A DNA stretch of 62,185 nt, from the NCBI GenBank assembly GCA_027493445.1, contig JAOSKU010000005.1, positions 1 through 62,185 of the forward strand, given 5' to 3'. The notes under the pieces were generated by a model. That model searched no databases. It saw only the letters and a program-made list of their open reading frames with translations, and was not told where the DNA came from. The stretch is from Thermoleophilia bacterium. Lineage in GTDB: Bacteria; Actinomycetota; Thermoleophilia; RBG-16-64-13. Both the position numbers and the translations under genes were made by a program. This document shows positions 1 to 10,332 of the stretch, one piece after another (position 1 is the first letter of the stretch; the number at the start of each line of letters is the position of its first letter).

Positions 1-2730
1 CAAGCGGATCATCGACGCTGAAGTACCAGACGGCGAGCCCGGGCTCATCGCGTACGACTCCTACTGGGCCGAGATCCGCGAGAACCCATCGCTGCGGGCC
101 GACCCGGACATCAAGGAAGTCATCGACAAGAGCAAGGTGCTGCAGGATCGCGTCGAAGCGGCGTTCCCGCGGCCGAAGCAGAAGCCGGTGGCGCTGCGCG
201 TGGTGCATGGGCTCTCGGTGCATCGCCTGACAACCAGCGATATCCACGCGAGTATTGGGGCCACCGCCGAGGAGCTTCGGGACAGCTTGTGCCTGCACGT
301 GGACGGCCTTCCGGAGCAGGACGCCGAGTTCCTGCGCACCGTCATCGAGTCCATCCTCAAGGACACGATGAAGACGGTGAACGGCCAGTTCCTCAGCGTC
401 AACGCCGAGAACGGGCAGTACTTCCTCGACCTCAAGAAGGACATCGACTTCGACTCGCTCATCGACAAGCGGGGCGAAACACTCTCGAACAACCAGCTCG
501 ACCAGTACTACTTCGACGCCCTTGCCCGCGTGATGGAGTGTGCCGACCAGACGTATGTCGCCGGGTACAAGATCTGGGAGCACGAGGTCGAGTGGCGGGA
601 CCGCAAGGCGGGTCGGAGCGGCTACCTGTTCTTCGGCGCCCCGAACGAGCGTTCAACTGCCCAGCCGCCGCGCGACTTCTACATGTATTTCCTCCAGCCG
701 TTCGACACGCCGAGCTTCTCCGACGAGAAGAAGTCCGACGAGGTCTTCCTCAAGCTCCAGAAGGTGGACGACAAGCTCAAGGAGACCATCCGCAAGTACG
801 GCGGGGCTCGCGAGCAAGCCACCAGCGCCTCGGGCAAGAACAAAGAGATTTACGAGAGCAAGGCGTCCGACCATCTCCGCACGCTCACCAAGTGGTTGCG
901 AGAGAACATGCAGACGGCTTACCAGGTTGTCTCTCGCGGCAAGAGTGCGTCGCTCGCTGAGACCGTCCGCGGCAAGATCCCGCCGGGGGGCAGCGCGGGC
1001 GTTCGCGACATCGTCAATTCCGCCGGCTCGGTGCTGCTCGAAGCCCACTTCGCGGACATCGCCCCCGAGTACCCGACCTTCAGCGTCCAAGTCACCAAGG
1101 ACAACCGGAACCAGGCCGCACAGGATGCTCTCCGCATCATCGGCGGCGCCGGCGTCAAGTCGAAGAACGGCATGGCTGTGCTCGACGCCCTGGAACTGCT
1201 CGACGGCGAGCGGGTCAAGCCCGGCGGCTCCCGCTATGCGAAGCACGTGCTCGATGAGCTCGGCAAGAAGCCGCACAACCAGGTGCTCAACCGCTCTGAG
1301 CTGGTGCGTGATGAAGGCGGTATCGACTACTGGCAGCGGTTTCGGATGGAGCCGGAGTTCCTCGTGGTCGTGCTCGCTTCGCTGGTCTACAGCGGCGACA
1401 TCGTGCTGAGCATCCCGGGCAAGAAGCTCGACGCCAGCGCCATCGACCAGTTCGGCAAGGTGAGCCTCGACGACCTCACGAGCTTCAAGCACATCGAGCG
1501 GCCCAAGGACCTGCCCATCGGGCCCATCAAAGAACTCTTCACGCTCTTGGGCATCCCCGAAGGGCTCATCGTCGATCCGAACAACCGCGAGGCCGCGGTG
1601 CAGCGGCTCCAGGCGGAGGTCGCCTCCCGCGTCAAGGAACTGGTCATGGCCCAGGCCCGGCTCTCGCAGGGGCTCACGTTCTGGGGGCAGGGCGTGCTGA
1701 GCGAGGCGGAGCTGAAGGACCGAGCCGAGAAGCTCGCCGCGGCCAAAACGTTTCTCGAAAGTCTCCAGGCGTTCAACAGCCCCGGCAAGCTGAAGAACTT
1801 CCCGCACACCGACGTCGATGTGAAAGCGCAGACGGCCAACCTGCACGCCCTTGGCGAGTTGCAGGAGCTGATCAAGCTCGTCAACGAAGTCGGTCCCCAG
1901 ACGGCCTACCTCGAAACCGCGGAAGCGGTGCTGCCCGCGGACCACCCCTGGCGAGAGAAAGTCCGCGACGCCAAGGCCGAGGTGCTCAAGAAGGTCACCA
2001 GCGCCAAGCACCGGGCCGATTCCAGCTTCCAGCGAGAACTCGGCCAGACGCTCACGAACCTCAAGGCCGAGTACAAGCGGGAGTACATCAAGCTCTTCCA
2101 GCGGTGCCGGCTTGCCCAGGCCGGCGACAAACGGAAGGCCAAAGCTCACCAAGGACGCCCGCATCGCCCAGCTCCGCAAGCTTGCGCACGTCGAGATGAT
2201 GCCGAGCCAGGACTTCCACGACTTCGAGAATCGGCTCCTCGGTCTCAAGAGCGACTGGAGCATCACCGAGTCATCGCTCGACGGCTCGCCGGTCTACGCC
2301 GAGTTCCGTCCGGCGGATGAGGCGGAGCGATTCAAGAAGCAGTCTGCTGAGGATCGAGCTCACGTCGATGGAGGATCAGCTCGACCAGCTCGTGACCAAC
2401 TGGACCAAGGTGTTACAGGAAAACCTGAGCGACCCGACCATCAAGGACAAGCTCGGCCTGATCACCAACAAGGCAGGCCGCGAGGCGGTCCAGGGGTTCA
2501 TCAAGTCGGGCACGCTCCCGGAGGAGATCGACAACACCTTCATCAAGGCCCTGCAGGAAGTCCTCAGCGGCCTGGAGAAGGTGGGCATCTCGGCCCGCGA
2601 TGTGACGGTCGCGCTGACCAAGGGCGGCATGCCGTGCACGCCGGAGCAGTTGCAGGACCGGTTCGATTCGTACGTGAAGGCCCTGACCAAGGGCAAGGAT
2701 GCCGCGAAGCTGCGGATCGTGATCGAATGA
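1..2730 (+). CDS. brxC: BREX type 3 ATPase BrxC/PglY-like (DUF6079), C-terminal part, two frameshifts
   Basis: The window opens inside this gene. Reading frame 2 gives a continuous protein from base 2 that matches the body of the large BrxC/PglY family (DUF6079), the AAA+ ATPase core of BREX phage defence. The N-terminal part with the Walker A motif lies at the other end of the window (61324-62185). The frame is lost near 2143, where AAA replaces an expected AA, and continues one frame over as KLTKDARIAQLRKLAHVEM. It is lost again near 2350 and continues as MEDQLDQLVTNWTKVLQEN to the stop at 2730. Together the two parts give about 1200 residues, normal for the family. The clean continuation of family-like protein after each break points to indel errors or very recent mutation rather than old decay. 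The next gene starts 13 bases downstream, so this is one operon. Confidence 0.85.
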
Positions 2731-2743
2731 GAGGAGCGCTCCC

Positions 2744-4639
2744 GTGACACACGAAGAGCTCCTCAAGCGGCTCGAAGGCTACGAATGGAATGATGCCGAG
2801 TTCAAGAGGGCTCAGCGAGGCGTTCCGGAGAACGCTTACGAGACGGTTTCAGCATTCGCCAACACGGCGGGTGGGTGGCTCGTCTTTGGTGTCGAGGACG
2901 TGGACGACGGATTCGAAGTCGTCGGTGTACTCGAAGTCGACACAGTCCAGAATGATTTCCTGAGCGCACTGCGCACGGGGCAGAAGCTAAACCGGGTTGT
3001 TCGGTCTCGGGAATCGTTGCACGACTGCGACGGCCGGCAGGTGCTTGTCTTCTACGTGCCCGAAGCCTCGCGACAAGAGAAGCCCGTCTATCTTGGAAAC
3101 GACATCCGAAAGAGCTTCATTCGTCGCGGAGGCTGCGATGAGCGCTGTACTCGGGAAGAGATCGAACGGTTCGTGCGGGACGCCGCGGCTGAACGGTTCG
3201 ACGGGAACGTCGTGGAGTTGGACCCCGAACACTGCTTCGACCATGGAACGGTCGAGTGGTATCGGCGCCTATTCAACGAACGGAATCCATCGGCGGACCC
3301 GTCGCAGAGCCATCTGGAGTTCCTGCACGAGTGGGGCTTCGTGGTCGAGCATCAAGGGTCGCTGCGACCGACGCTCGCGTCAGTCCTTCTCTTCGGGAGC
3401 AACGCGGCCTTCCGGCAGCACTTGCCGCGGCCCGTGCTCGACTGTCAGTGGTCGAATGTGCGCAAAGAGCAAGTGACTTCAGAGGTGCGCTGGTCGGACA
3501 GACTTGTGGCCGAGGTCAATCTGCTTCAGGCATGGAGGCTGCTTATCGAGAAGTTCATGGCGCACTCGACGACGCCGTTCGAACTGGACCCCGCAACGAT
3601 GCAACGGCGTGACGCTCCCGCAGACTACATCGCGTTTCGCGAAGCGGCGGTGAACCTGCTGATCCACCAGGACTACGCGGACCACTCAAGAAAGGGCGAG
3701 ATCCGGTTCTACGCCGACCGCGTCGAGTTCTGGAATCCTGGAGACGCGTTTGCGTCCGCCGAACAACTACTTGAGCCGGGTGAAAAAGAAGTCCGAAACC
3801 CTCGCATTGTCGCGGCTTTCCGCCGCATCGGTCTCAGCGAGCAAGCCGGTACTGGTGTGCGGACGATCTTCAACAACTGGAGAGGTCTCGGCCATGTTCC
3901 GCCAGAGATTCGAAACGACAAGGCGGAGAAGACATTCGGGATGAGCCTCCTACAAGAGCAGCTGATCTCGGAGGAGCAGGTGCTCTTCCAGGCCCGAGTC
4001 GGCGTCCACTTGACCGACCCGCAAGCGAAAGTGCTGGCGTACGTCTGTCGTCGGAGCCGAGTCACACTGCTCGACGCTCGTGTGGTCACAGGTCTTCCAA
4101 CCGCGGAGGCCCAGAAGGTGCTCGACTCCCTGGTGACCCAAGTGCTGCTGACGGCGGCTGGGACCGGTACGGGTGCCTCGTACTCCCTGGCGGAGCATCT
4201 CGTTGAACGCCTCGCGGAACCGGCGACTGACCAAGCCCCCCCTGGGGGCGAGGGCCTAGTCAGTGACCAACCTACCCAGGACAAGGCGAGGTTGGTCACT
4301 GACCAACCTCCCCCTGTGGCTCCGAATCGCCTTTCTGGTCCGCCGAGTGGGGGCTCCGGGGCTCCACTACAATCGCTGACCGACGCCCAATGGCGGATAG
4401 TCGGTATTTGTGAGGCTCCGAGAACTGCCGCGGCGATCATGGAACACCTTGGACTGACCCACCGCTCGTTCTTCCGCCGGACCCACCTGGAGCCGCTGCT
4501 TCGCGCTGGGGTGCTGGCGATGACGCACCCCGACAGCCCCAACCACCCCGACCAGGCCTACTTCCTGACACCCGCCGGCTTGAAGCTCAAGGAGCTCCGG
4601 GCTGGCGGGCAGAGGCCGCAGCCCGAGGCGCCGGCCTGA
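2744..4639 (+). CDS. AlbA_2 / GHKL-ATPase (AAA_4-type) putative DNA- or RNA-binding regulator within the BREX operon
   Basis: The 631-residue protein starts at GTG 2744, eight bases after GAGGAG. Residues ~1-130 form a Schlafen-like AlbA_2 domain (EFKRAQRG near residue 19, then TAGGWLVFGVED). The middle (~290-400) is the ATP-binding domain usual in this family, with a degenerate GHKL fold (FREAAVNLLIHQDY, then GTGVRTIF). Two winged-helix-like segments follow, separated by a Pro/Gln-rich linker (~500-550) whose DNA contains the palindrome at 4289-4309. Proteins of this architecture are usually transcriptional regulators or helicase-like accessory factors. It sits between brxC and pglX, and its stop overlaps the methylase start (TGATG), so it is made with BREX. 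Its role in BREX (control of expression or an accessory effector) is an inference. It is not part of the minimal six-gene type 3 set. Confidence 0.8.
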   Translation: MTHEELLKRLEGYEWNDAEFKRAQRGVPENAYETVSAFANTAGGWLVFGVEDVDDGFEVVGVLEVDTVQNDFLSALRTGQKLNRVVRSRESLHDCDGRQVLVFYVPEASRQEKPVYLGNDIRKSFIRRGGCDERCTREEIERFVRDAAAERFDGNVVELDPEHCFDHGTVEWYRRLFNERNPSADPSQSHLEFLHEWGFVVEHQGSLRPTLASVLLFGSNAAFRQHLPRPVLDCQWSNVRKEQVTSEVRWSDRLVAEVNLLQAWRLLIEKFMAHSTTPFELDPATMQRRDAPADYIAFREAAVNLLIHQDYADHSRKGEIRFYADRVEFWNPGDAFASAEQLLEPGEKEVRNPRIVAAFRRIGLSEQAGTGVRTIFNNWRGLGHVPPEIRNDKAEKTFGMSLLQEQLISEEQVLFQARVGVHLTDPQAKVLAYVCRRSRVTLLDARVVTGLPTAEAQKVLDSLVTQVLLTAAGTGTGASYSLAEHLVERLAEPATDQAPPGGEGLVSDQPTQDKARLVTDQPPPVAPNRLSGPPSGGSGAPLQSLTDAQWRIVGICEAPRTAAAIMEHLGLTHRSFFRRTHLEPLLRAGVLAMTHPDSPNHPDQAYFLTPAGLKLKELRAGGQRPQPEAPA

Positions 4640-7485
4640 TGCCCAAGAAGCCTTCCACCGACGAAGCGACGCGGCCCATCTTCACCAAGGGAGATGAGCT
4701 GTTCGATGGCTCGCTCCAGAAGGAGCTGGAAGAGCAGAAGAGCAAGCCGGTCGAGTGCCTGGGGCGGACGTTCCCGAACGACGCCGCTCGTCACGAGTAC
4801 TACCTCGCTCGGCTCAAGGAGCATCTCGAAGACCCTGAGTTCCGCAAGACGCCCGGGTTCCCGAAGGGGACCGATGAAGACATTTTGCGGATGTCCGATC
4901 CGCCGTACTACACGGCGTGCCCGAACCCGTTCCTCGGCGACTTCATCAAGACCTACGGCAAGCCGTACAGCCCAAAGGACAAGTACCACCGCGATCCGTT
5001 CGCCGTCGACACCAGCGTCGGCAAGACCGATGCGCTCTACAAGGCCCACGGCTACCACACCAAGGTGCCGCACCTGGCCATCGTGCCGTCGATCCTGCAC
5101 TACACCGAGCCCGGCGACATTGTGCTCGACGGATTCAGCGGCTCGGGCATGACCGGCGTCGCGGCCCAGTTTTGTGGCACGGCGCCCGAGAGCTACCGCA
5201 AGCAGGTCGAGCAGGAATGGAACACGGCCGGTTACACGCCGCCGAAGTGGGGTGCTCGCCGCGTGATCCTCAACGACCTCGGTCCCGCGGCCACGTTCAT
5301 CAGCGCCGGCTATAACCTGCCGTTCAATGTCCGCGAGTTCGAACGGGCGGCCAAGAAGATCCTGAAGGATGTCGAGACCGAGCTCGGCTGGATGTACGAG
5401 ACGCTCCACTCCGACGGTAAGACCAAAGGGCGGATCAATTTCACGGTGTGGAGTGAGGTGTTCAGCTGCCCCGAGTGCTCAGGCGAGATCGTGTTCTTTG
5501 AGGACGGGGTCGATCAAGAGAGCCGGCGTGTCCTTGACTTCGTGAAATGCCCGAGTTGCGGAGCAGAGGCGAAGAAAGCACAGCTCGAATTACACTTCGA
5601 GACCATCATCGACCAAGCTGATAGACAGCCACGACAACGACCGAAGAGGGTTCCAGTTCTCATCAACTATTCGGTAGGCAAGCAGGATTTTGAGAAGTCA
5701 CTGGACGACGCAGACCGCGAGATCCTGCGTCGGATCGGGCAGATGGCTACTCCGCCAGAAACCCCTACGGACCAGCTCCTTGATAGGGGGTCCCTCGGAC
5801 GTGGGCGAGTCGTGACGACAAACGTATCAGCCGTGCATCACTTCTTCTTGGAGCGCCCCCAGCATTCATTGTCCGCACTTTGGAGACTAGCTGCACGCCC
5901 AGAATCACCAGAGTTGCGTCGCCCCCTTCTCTTCCTTGTGGAGCAGGTGATCTGGGGCATGTCAATTCTGGCTCGATACGTCCCTACCCACTACTCCCAA
6001 GTGAATCAGTATCTCTCCGGCGTTTACTACGTCGGGTCACAAATAGTCGAAGTGTCACCATGGTATATCCTCGATGGAAAGCTGCCGAGACTGCTCAGCG
6101 TTTTCTCAAAATGGCGTGGAACTGGCGGATCGTGTTCTGTCACGACGGGCGATTGTGCAACGATGCCATTGCCAGACGCCAGTATCGACTATGTGTTCAC
6201 AGATCCTCCGTTCGGTGAGAACATCTTCTACAGCGACTTGAACTACCTCGTTGAGTCCTGGCACCGGGTCAAGACGAATGTCCCTTCGGAAGCCGTAGTA
6301 GACGCCGCGGCAGGAAAGGGACTGCACGAGTACCAGTCGATGATGTCGAATTGTTTCAGGGAGTACGCTCGTGTCTTGAAGCCGGGGCGATGGATCACCA
6401 TCGTCTTCAGTAACTCTAAGAACGCGGTGTGGCACGCCATCCAAGAGGCGCTTGGTACGGCTGGCTTGGTCGTCGCAGACGTCCGAACGCTGGACAAGCA
6501 ACAGGGGTCGTTCAAGCAAGTCACAAGTGCTGCCGTCAAGCAGGATTTAGTCATCTCGGCGTACAAGCCATCGGAGGCTCTGGTCAACCGCTTCAAGCTC
6601 GGGTACTCAACGCCGGATGATGCGTGGGCGTTTATCCGCGAGCACCTGAGCAATGTCCCTGTGCTCGTGAAGCAGGCCGGTCGGCTTCAGGTGATCGCCG
6701 ACCGGACGCCGCAGATGCTGCTCGACCGCATGATCGCGTTCCATGTGCAGCGTGGGCTGGCTGTGCCGCTCTCCGCGGCTGAGTTCGCAGAGGGACTCTC
6801 GCAACGGTTCGCCGAGCGGGACGGGATGTACTTCCTCTCCGAACAGGTGGCCGAGTACGACCGCAAGCGAATGTCGGTGGCCGAGCTGGAGCAGCTCGAA
6901 CTGTTCGTGACCAACGAATCGAGTGCGATCCAGTGGCTCCGACGGGAACTCCGCGACAGGCCGCAGTCGTTCCAAGATCTCCAGCCGCAGTTCATGCAGG
7001 AAACGCGGGGCTGGGCCAAGCACGAGACGCCCCTCGACCTCCGCGTGCTGCTGGAGCAGAACTTCATCTGCTACGACGGGCGGGACGAGGTGCCGAGCCA
7101 GATCCATGCGTACCTCTCGACCAACTTCAAGGACCTCCGTGGCAAGCCCAAGGATGCGCCCGAGTTGCGGGCGAAGGCGAAGGACCGTTGGTATGTGCCC
7201 GACCCGAAGAAGGGCGGCGACCTGGAGAAGCTTCGCGAGCGGGCGCTACTCAAGGAGTTTGAGGAGTACCGCACGAGCAAGGCCAAGACGCTCAAGGTGT
7301 TCCGGGTTGAAGCGATGCGGGCCGGCTTCAAGGCCGCGTACGACAAGAAGGATTACGCCACGATCGTTGACCTCGCCGAGAGACTGCCCGAGACGGTGCT
7401 GCAAGAAGACGAGAAGCTGCTGATGTACTACGACGTCGCGTCGATGCGCCTGGGCAGTCGTGATGGAAAGTCGGAACTGTTCTGA
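4639..7485 (+). CDS. pglX: BREX type 3 DNA methyltransferase (PglX-type, adenine-specific)
   Basis: 948 residues. The N-terminus carries the DPPYYTACPNPF signature typical of BREX-3 methylases, followed by the AdoMet-binding motif DGFSGSGMTG (~residue 166) and, later, the catalytic motif TDPPFGENIFYSD (~515). A zinc-ribbon-like Cys2-Cys2 insertion (CPECSGEI ... KCPSCGA) lies at ~275-310. In BREX this enzyme methylates host DNA at a non-palindromic site, marks self, and is also needed for blocking phage replication. The ATG at 4639 overlaps the previous stop, showing translational coupling. The middle part (about 5500-6600) uses visibly more AT-rich codons than its ends. This suggests that the specificity-determining central part was exchanged separately, which is common for methylases under diversifying selection. 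Confidence 0.9.
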   Translation: MPKKPSTDEATRPIFTKGDELFDGSLQKELEEQKSKPVECLGRTFPNDAARHEYYLARLKEHLEDPEFRKTPGFPKGTDEDILRMSDPPYYTACPNPFLGDFIKTYGKPYSPKDKYHRDPFAVDTSVGKTDALYKAHGYHTKVPHLAIVPSILHYTEPGDIVLDGFSGSGMTGVAAQFCGTAPESYRKQVEQEWNTAGYTPPKWGARRVILNDLGPAATFISAGYNLPFNVREFERAAKKILKDVETELGWMYETLHSDGKTKGRINFTVWSEVFSCPECSGEIVFFEDGVDQESRRVLDFVKCPSCGAEAKKAQLELHFETIIDQADRQPRQRPKRVPVLINYSVGKQDFEKSLDDADREILRRIGQMATPPETPTDQLLDRGSLGRGRVVTTNVSAVHHFFLERPQHSLSALWRLAARPESPELRRPLLFLVEQVIWGMSILARYVPTHYSQVNQYLSGVYYVGSQIVEVSPWYILDGKLPRLLSVFSKWRGTGGSCSVTTGDCATMPLPDASIDYVFTDPPFGENIFYSDLNYLVESWHRVKTNVPSEAVVDAAAGKGLHEYQSMMSNCFREYARVLKPGRWITIVFSNSKNAVWHAIQEALGTAGLVVADVRTLDKQQGSFKQVTSAAVKQDLVISAYKPSEALVNRFKLGYSTPDDAWAFIREHLSNVPVLVKQAGRLQVIADRTPQMLLDRMIAFHVQRGLAVPLSAAEFAEGLSQRFAERDGMYFLSEQVAEYDRKRMSVAELEQLELFVTNESSAIQWLRRELRDRPQSFQDLQPQFMQETRGWAKHETPLDLRVLLEQNFICYDGRDEVPSQIHAYLSTNFKDLRGKPKDAPELRAKAKDRWYVPDPKKGGDLEKLRERALLKEFEEYRTSKAKTLKVFRVEAMRAGFKAAYDKKDYATIVDLAERLPETVLQEDEKLLMYYDVASMRLGSRDGKSELF

Positions 7486-7509
7486 TGGAGCCCCCTGCTG
7501 GAGTTGGTG

Positions 7510-10332
7510 ATGGACTGCCGCATCGGAGACTGGGTCTGGAGCAAGCACCACGGCGAAACCGGGCAGGTTGTCGCCGTGGAGGAGCTCTGGGGCCTCCGGA
7601 CGCTGCGGCTCTGGCTTCCGACCAGCGACGCCATCGTGCGGGTGACGGCGGAGGCAGTCTCGGCGGTCGGTGATCGCCCGCCGCCGAATGAGCTCGATCT
7701 GGTGTTCACCGCCGCGGCGGCCCGGATCGCGGATGCCCTGTCCACGGACGCCCTGCTGGCGCCGGTGGAGTCAAAGGTCATCCCGCTGCCGCACCAGTTG
7801 CACGCGCTCTCGCGGGCGATGTCCGGCGACCGGGTGCGGTTCCTGCTGGCGGATGAAGTCGGCCTGGGTAAGACGATCGAAGCCGGACTGATCATGCGGG
7901 AGCTCAAACTCCGCGGCCTGGTGGAGCGGATTCTCGTGGTGGCTCCGGCGGGTCTGGTGACGCAGTGGGTCGCCGAGATGCGGACGCACTTCACCGAGGA
8001 GTTCCAGCTCGTCGTGCCCGGCGAGATGTCGAGCCTCCGCCGGCTGCACGGTGTGGATGAGGGCGACAACCTCTGGCGGCGGTGGAGTCAGGTCGTTTGC
8101 CCGATGGACTCAGTCAAGCCGATGGAGCGTCGGAAGGGATGGTCGTTCCGGCAGGTGCAGGCGTACAACCGGGACCGGTTTGTGGACATGCTTGCGGCCG
8201 GATGGGACTTGGTGGTGATCGATGAGGCTCACCGCATGGGCGGGAGTTCGGAGCAAGTGGCCCGCTACAAGCTGGGCGAGGCGTTGTCCGAAGCGTCGCC
8301 GTACCTGCTGCTGCTGAGTGCGACGCCGCACCAGGGGAAGACAGACGGCTTCCGCCGGCTCATGGCGTTTCTCGATAAGAACGAGTTCATCGGCGAGGAT
8401 GCGCTCAACCGCGAAAAGGTTGCGCCGTACGTCATCCGCACGGAGAAGCGGGTGGCGATCGATGCAGATGGAAACCCGCTCTTCAAGCCGCGGTTCACGC
8501 AGTTGCACTCGATCGACTGGGGTGATTCGCACGCCGAGCAGCAGGCGCTCTACGACGCGGTGACCGAGTACGTGCGTGAGGGATACAACCAGGCGATGGC
8601 CGAGAAGAACACGGCCGTCGGGTTCCTGATGATCCTGATGCAGCGGCTGGTGACGTCGAGCACGCGGGCGATCCGTGTTGCGATGGAGCGGCGGCTTGAG
8701 GTGCTCGCGCTGCCCAAGGAGCAGCTCGGCCTGTTCCCGGAGGACATCGGGGCCGAGTGGGCCGAGCTTGATTCGCAGGAGCAGCTCGAAGAGGTGCTCA
8801 AGACGCGGCTCAAGGCCATGAGCAACGAGCGGCAGGAGGTGGAACTGCTGTTGTCAGCCGCACGGCGGTGCGAGGCCCGCGGGCCGGACATCAAGGCCAA
8901 GGGGCTGCTGGAGAAGATCCAGGAGCTTCAGCGCGAGGAGAACGACCCGGACCTGAAGGTGCTGATCTTCACGGAGTTCGTGCCGACGCAGGAAATGCTC
9001 GCGGAGTTCCTGGAGGCACGCGGGTATCCGACGGTGTGCCTGAACGGTTCGCTCGGCATGGATGAACGGCAGGATGTGCAGCGAGCGTTCCGCGAGAAGG
9101 CCCAGATTCTGATCTCGACGGATGCCGGTGGCGAGGGTCTCAACCTCCAGTTCTGCCATGTCATCGTGAACTTTGACCTGCCTTGGAACCCAATGAAGCT
9201 GGAGCAGCGGATTGGGCGCGTGGACCGCATCGGACAGGACAATGTCGTGCGGGCGATCAACTTCGCGCTCGACGGCACGGTCGAGCTGCGAGTGCGAGAG
9301 GTGCTTGAGGAGAAGCTGGCGACCATCCTCGCCGAGTTCGGCGTTGACAAGCTGAGCGATGTGCTGGACTCCGAAGAGGGCGGCGTCTCGTTCGAGGAGC
9401 TCTTCAAGGCAGCGGTGCTGTCGCCAGAGGATGCCGAGGCCCGTGCGGTGCGGCTGGCGGAAGAGATTCGGCGCCGGGCGGAAGAGGCGAGGAGTGGGTC
9501 AAGGCAACTGGGGGCGGTCGAATCACTCTCGACGGACCAGGCAAGGCAGGTGGCGAATCACCAGCTTCCCTACTGGACGGAGCGGATGGTGGTGTCGTTC
9601 CTGAATCGCGATCCCAAGTCGGGCACGCAGGCGACGCCGCAGAACGGGCGGTTCAATCTGGTCTGGCCGGATGGGGTCGAGCAGTCGGATGTGGTGTTCG
9701 ATCGGGCCGAAGGGGAGGAGAGCGGCGGGACCGTGCTGACGGTCGAGGACCGACGCGTGCGGCAACTGCTGGCGCGGCTGCCGTCACTTCCGCCGAGCTC
9801 GGTGTGCCCAACGGTGAGCATCGACGGGGTGTCGGACAAGGTGTCGGGCTGGTGGTCGCTGTGGCGCGTGTCGTTGCAATCCGAAGTGGACCGTGAGCAG
9901 CGGTTGATCTGCCTGTTCGTCGATGACGACGGCAAAGTGCTTGGGCCCACAGCGAAGACCGCGTGGGATGCAGTGATCGACGGCAAGGTGCGCGTCCTTG
10001 GAGCGGTGCCCGATGCGGTCACGCCGACGGTCGAGCGGCTGCGGCGTGTGGCGAGTGAGCGGGGAGAACCCATCTTCCGTGAGCTTGCCTCCAAGCACCA
10101 GGAGCGCGTGACGAGGGAGCGGCGGAAGGGTCGTGATGCGTTCAAGGTGCGGCGCAAGACGCTCGATCACGTCGGTCTTGACGCGGTCCGTCAGTACCGG
10201 CTGCGGCAGCTTGAGCAGGAGGAGACCGCGTGGAATGAGCGGATCGAGCGCCGTTCCCGCGTTGTGCCCGAGCTGACGGCGGTGTGCGTCATCCGCGTGG
10301 GGCAGTTGGCAGAAGGCGCGGGTGTCACGTGA
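7510..10332 (+). CDS. brxHII: BREX type 3 SNF2-family helicase (BrxHII-type)
   Basis: 940 residues from ATG 7510, chosen because GGAG lies six bases upstream. In-frame TTG 7504 and GTG 7507 are possible but less well placed. The N-terminal ~70 residues (DWVWSKHHGETGQVV) look like the small SH3/Tudor-like domain found in RapA-type helicases. The SF2 core follows: motif I LADEVGLGKTIEAG (~115), motif II VIDEAHRMGG (~235), SATPHQGK (~275), and the C-terminal lobe with STDAGGEGLNLQ and QRIGRVDRIGQ. The long C-terminal extension has coiled-coil-like, Glu/Arg-rich stretches (~650-690 and ~850-900). In type 3 BREX this helicase is the translocase partner of PglX and PglZ. The stop overlaps the GTG start of pglZ. 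DISARM drmD is a related family, but the neighbours decide for BREX. Confidence 0.88.
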   Translation: MDCRIGDWVWSKHHGETGQVVAVEELWGLRTLRLWLPTSDAIVRVTAEAVSAVGDRPPPNELDLVFTAAAARIADALSTDALLAPVESKVIPLPHQLHALSRAMSGDRVRFLLADEVGLGKTIEAGLIMRELKLRGLVERILVVAPAGLVTQWVAEMRTHFTEEFQLVVPGEMSSLRRLHGVDEGDNLWRRWSQVVCPMDSVKPMERRKGWSFRQVQAYNRDRFVDMLAAGWDLVVIDEAHRMGGSSEQVARYKLGEALSEASPYLLLLSATPHQGKTDGFRRLMAFLDKNEFIGEDALNREKVAPYVIRTEKRVAIDADGNPLFKPRFTQLHSIDWGDSHAEQQALYDAVTEYVREGYNQAMAEKNTAVGFLMILMQRLVTSSTRAIRVAMERRLEVLALPKEQLGLFPEDIGAEWAELDSQEQLEEVLKTRLKAMSNERQEVELLLSAARRCEARGPDIKAKGLLEKIQELQREENDPDLKVLIFTEFVPTQEMLAEFLEARGYPTVCLNGSLGMDERQDVQRAFREKAQILISTDAGGEGLNLQFCHVIVNFDLPWNPMKLEQRIGRVDRIGQDNVVRAINFALDGTVELRVREVLEEKLATILAEFGVDKLSDVLDSEEGGVSFEELFKAAVLSPEDAEARAVRLAEEIRRRAEEARSGSRQLGAVESLSTDQARQVANHQLPYWTERMVVSFLNRDPKSGTQATPQNGRFNLVWPDGVEQSDVVFDRAEGEESGGTVLTVEDRRVRQLLARLPSLPPSSVCPTVSIDGVSDKVSGWWSLWRVSLQSEVDREQRLICLFVDDDGKVLGPTAKTAWDAVIDGKVRVLGAVPDAVTPTVERLRRVASERGEPIFRELASKHQERVTRERRKGRDAFKVRRKTLDHVGLDAVRQYRLRQLEQEETAWNERIERRSRVVPELTAVCVIRVGQLAEGAGVT

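Noticed and set aside
653..2266. Long minus-strand open frame (537 codons) opposite brxC
   Set aside because: Leu/Glu/Arg-rich mirror image of the real gene, caused by the GC-rich third codon positions. Same for the long minus-strand frames opposite pglX, pglZ and the giant gene.
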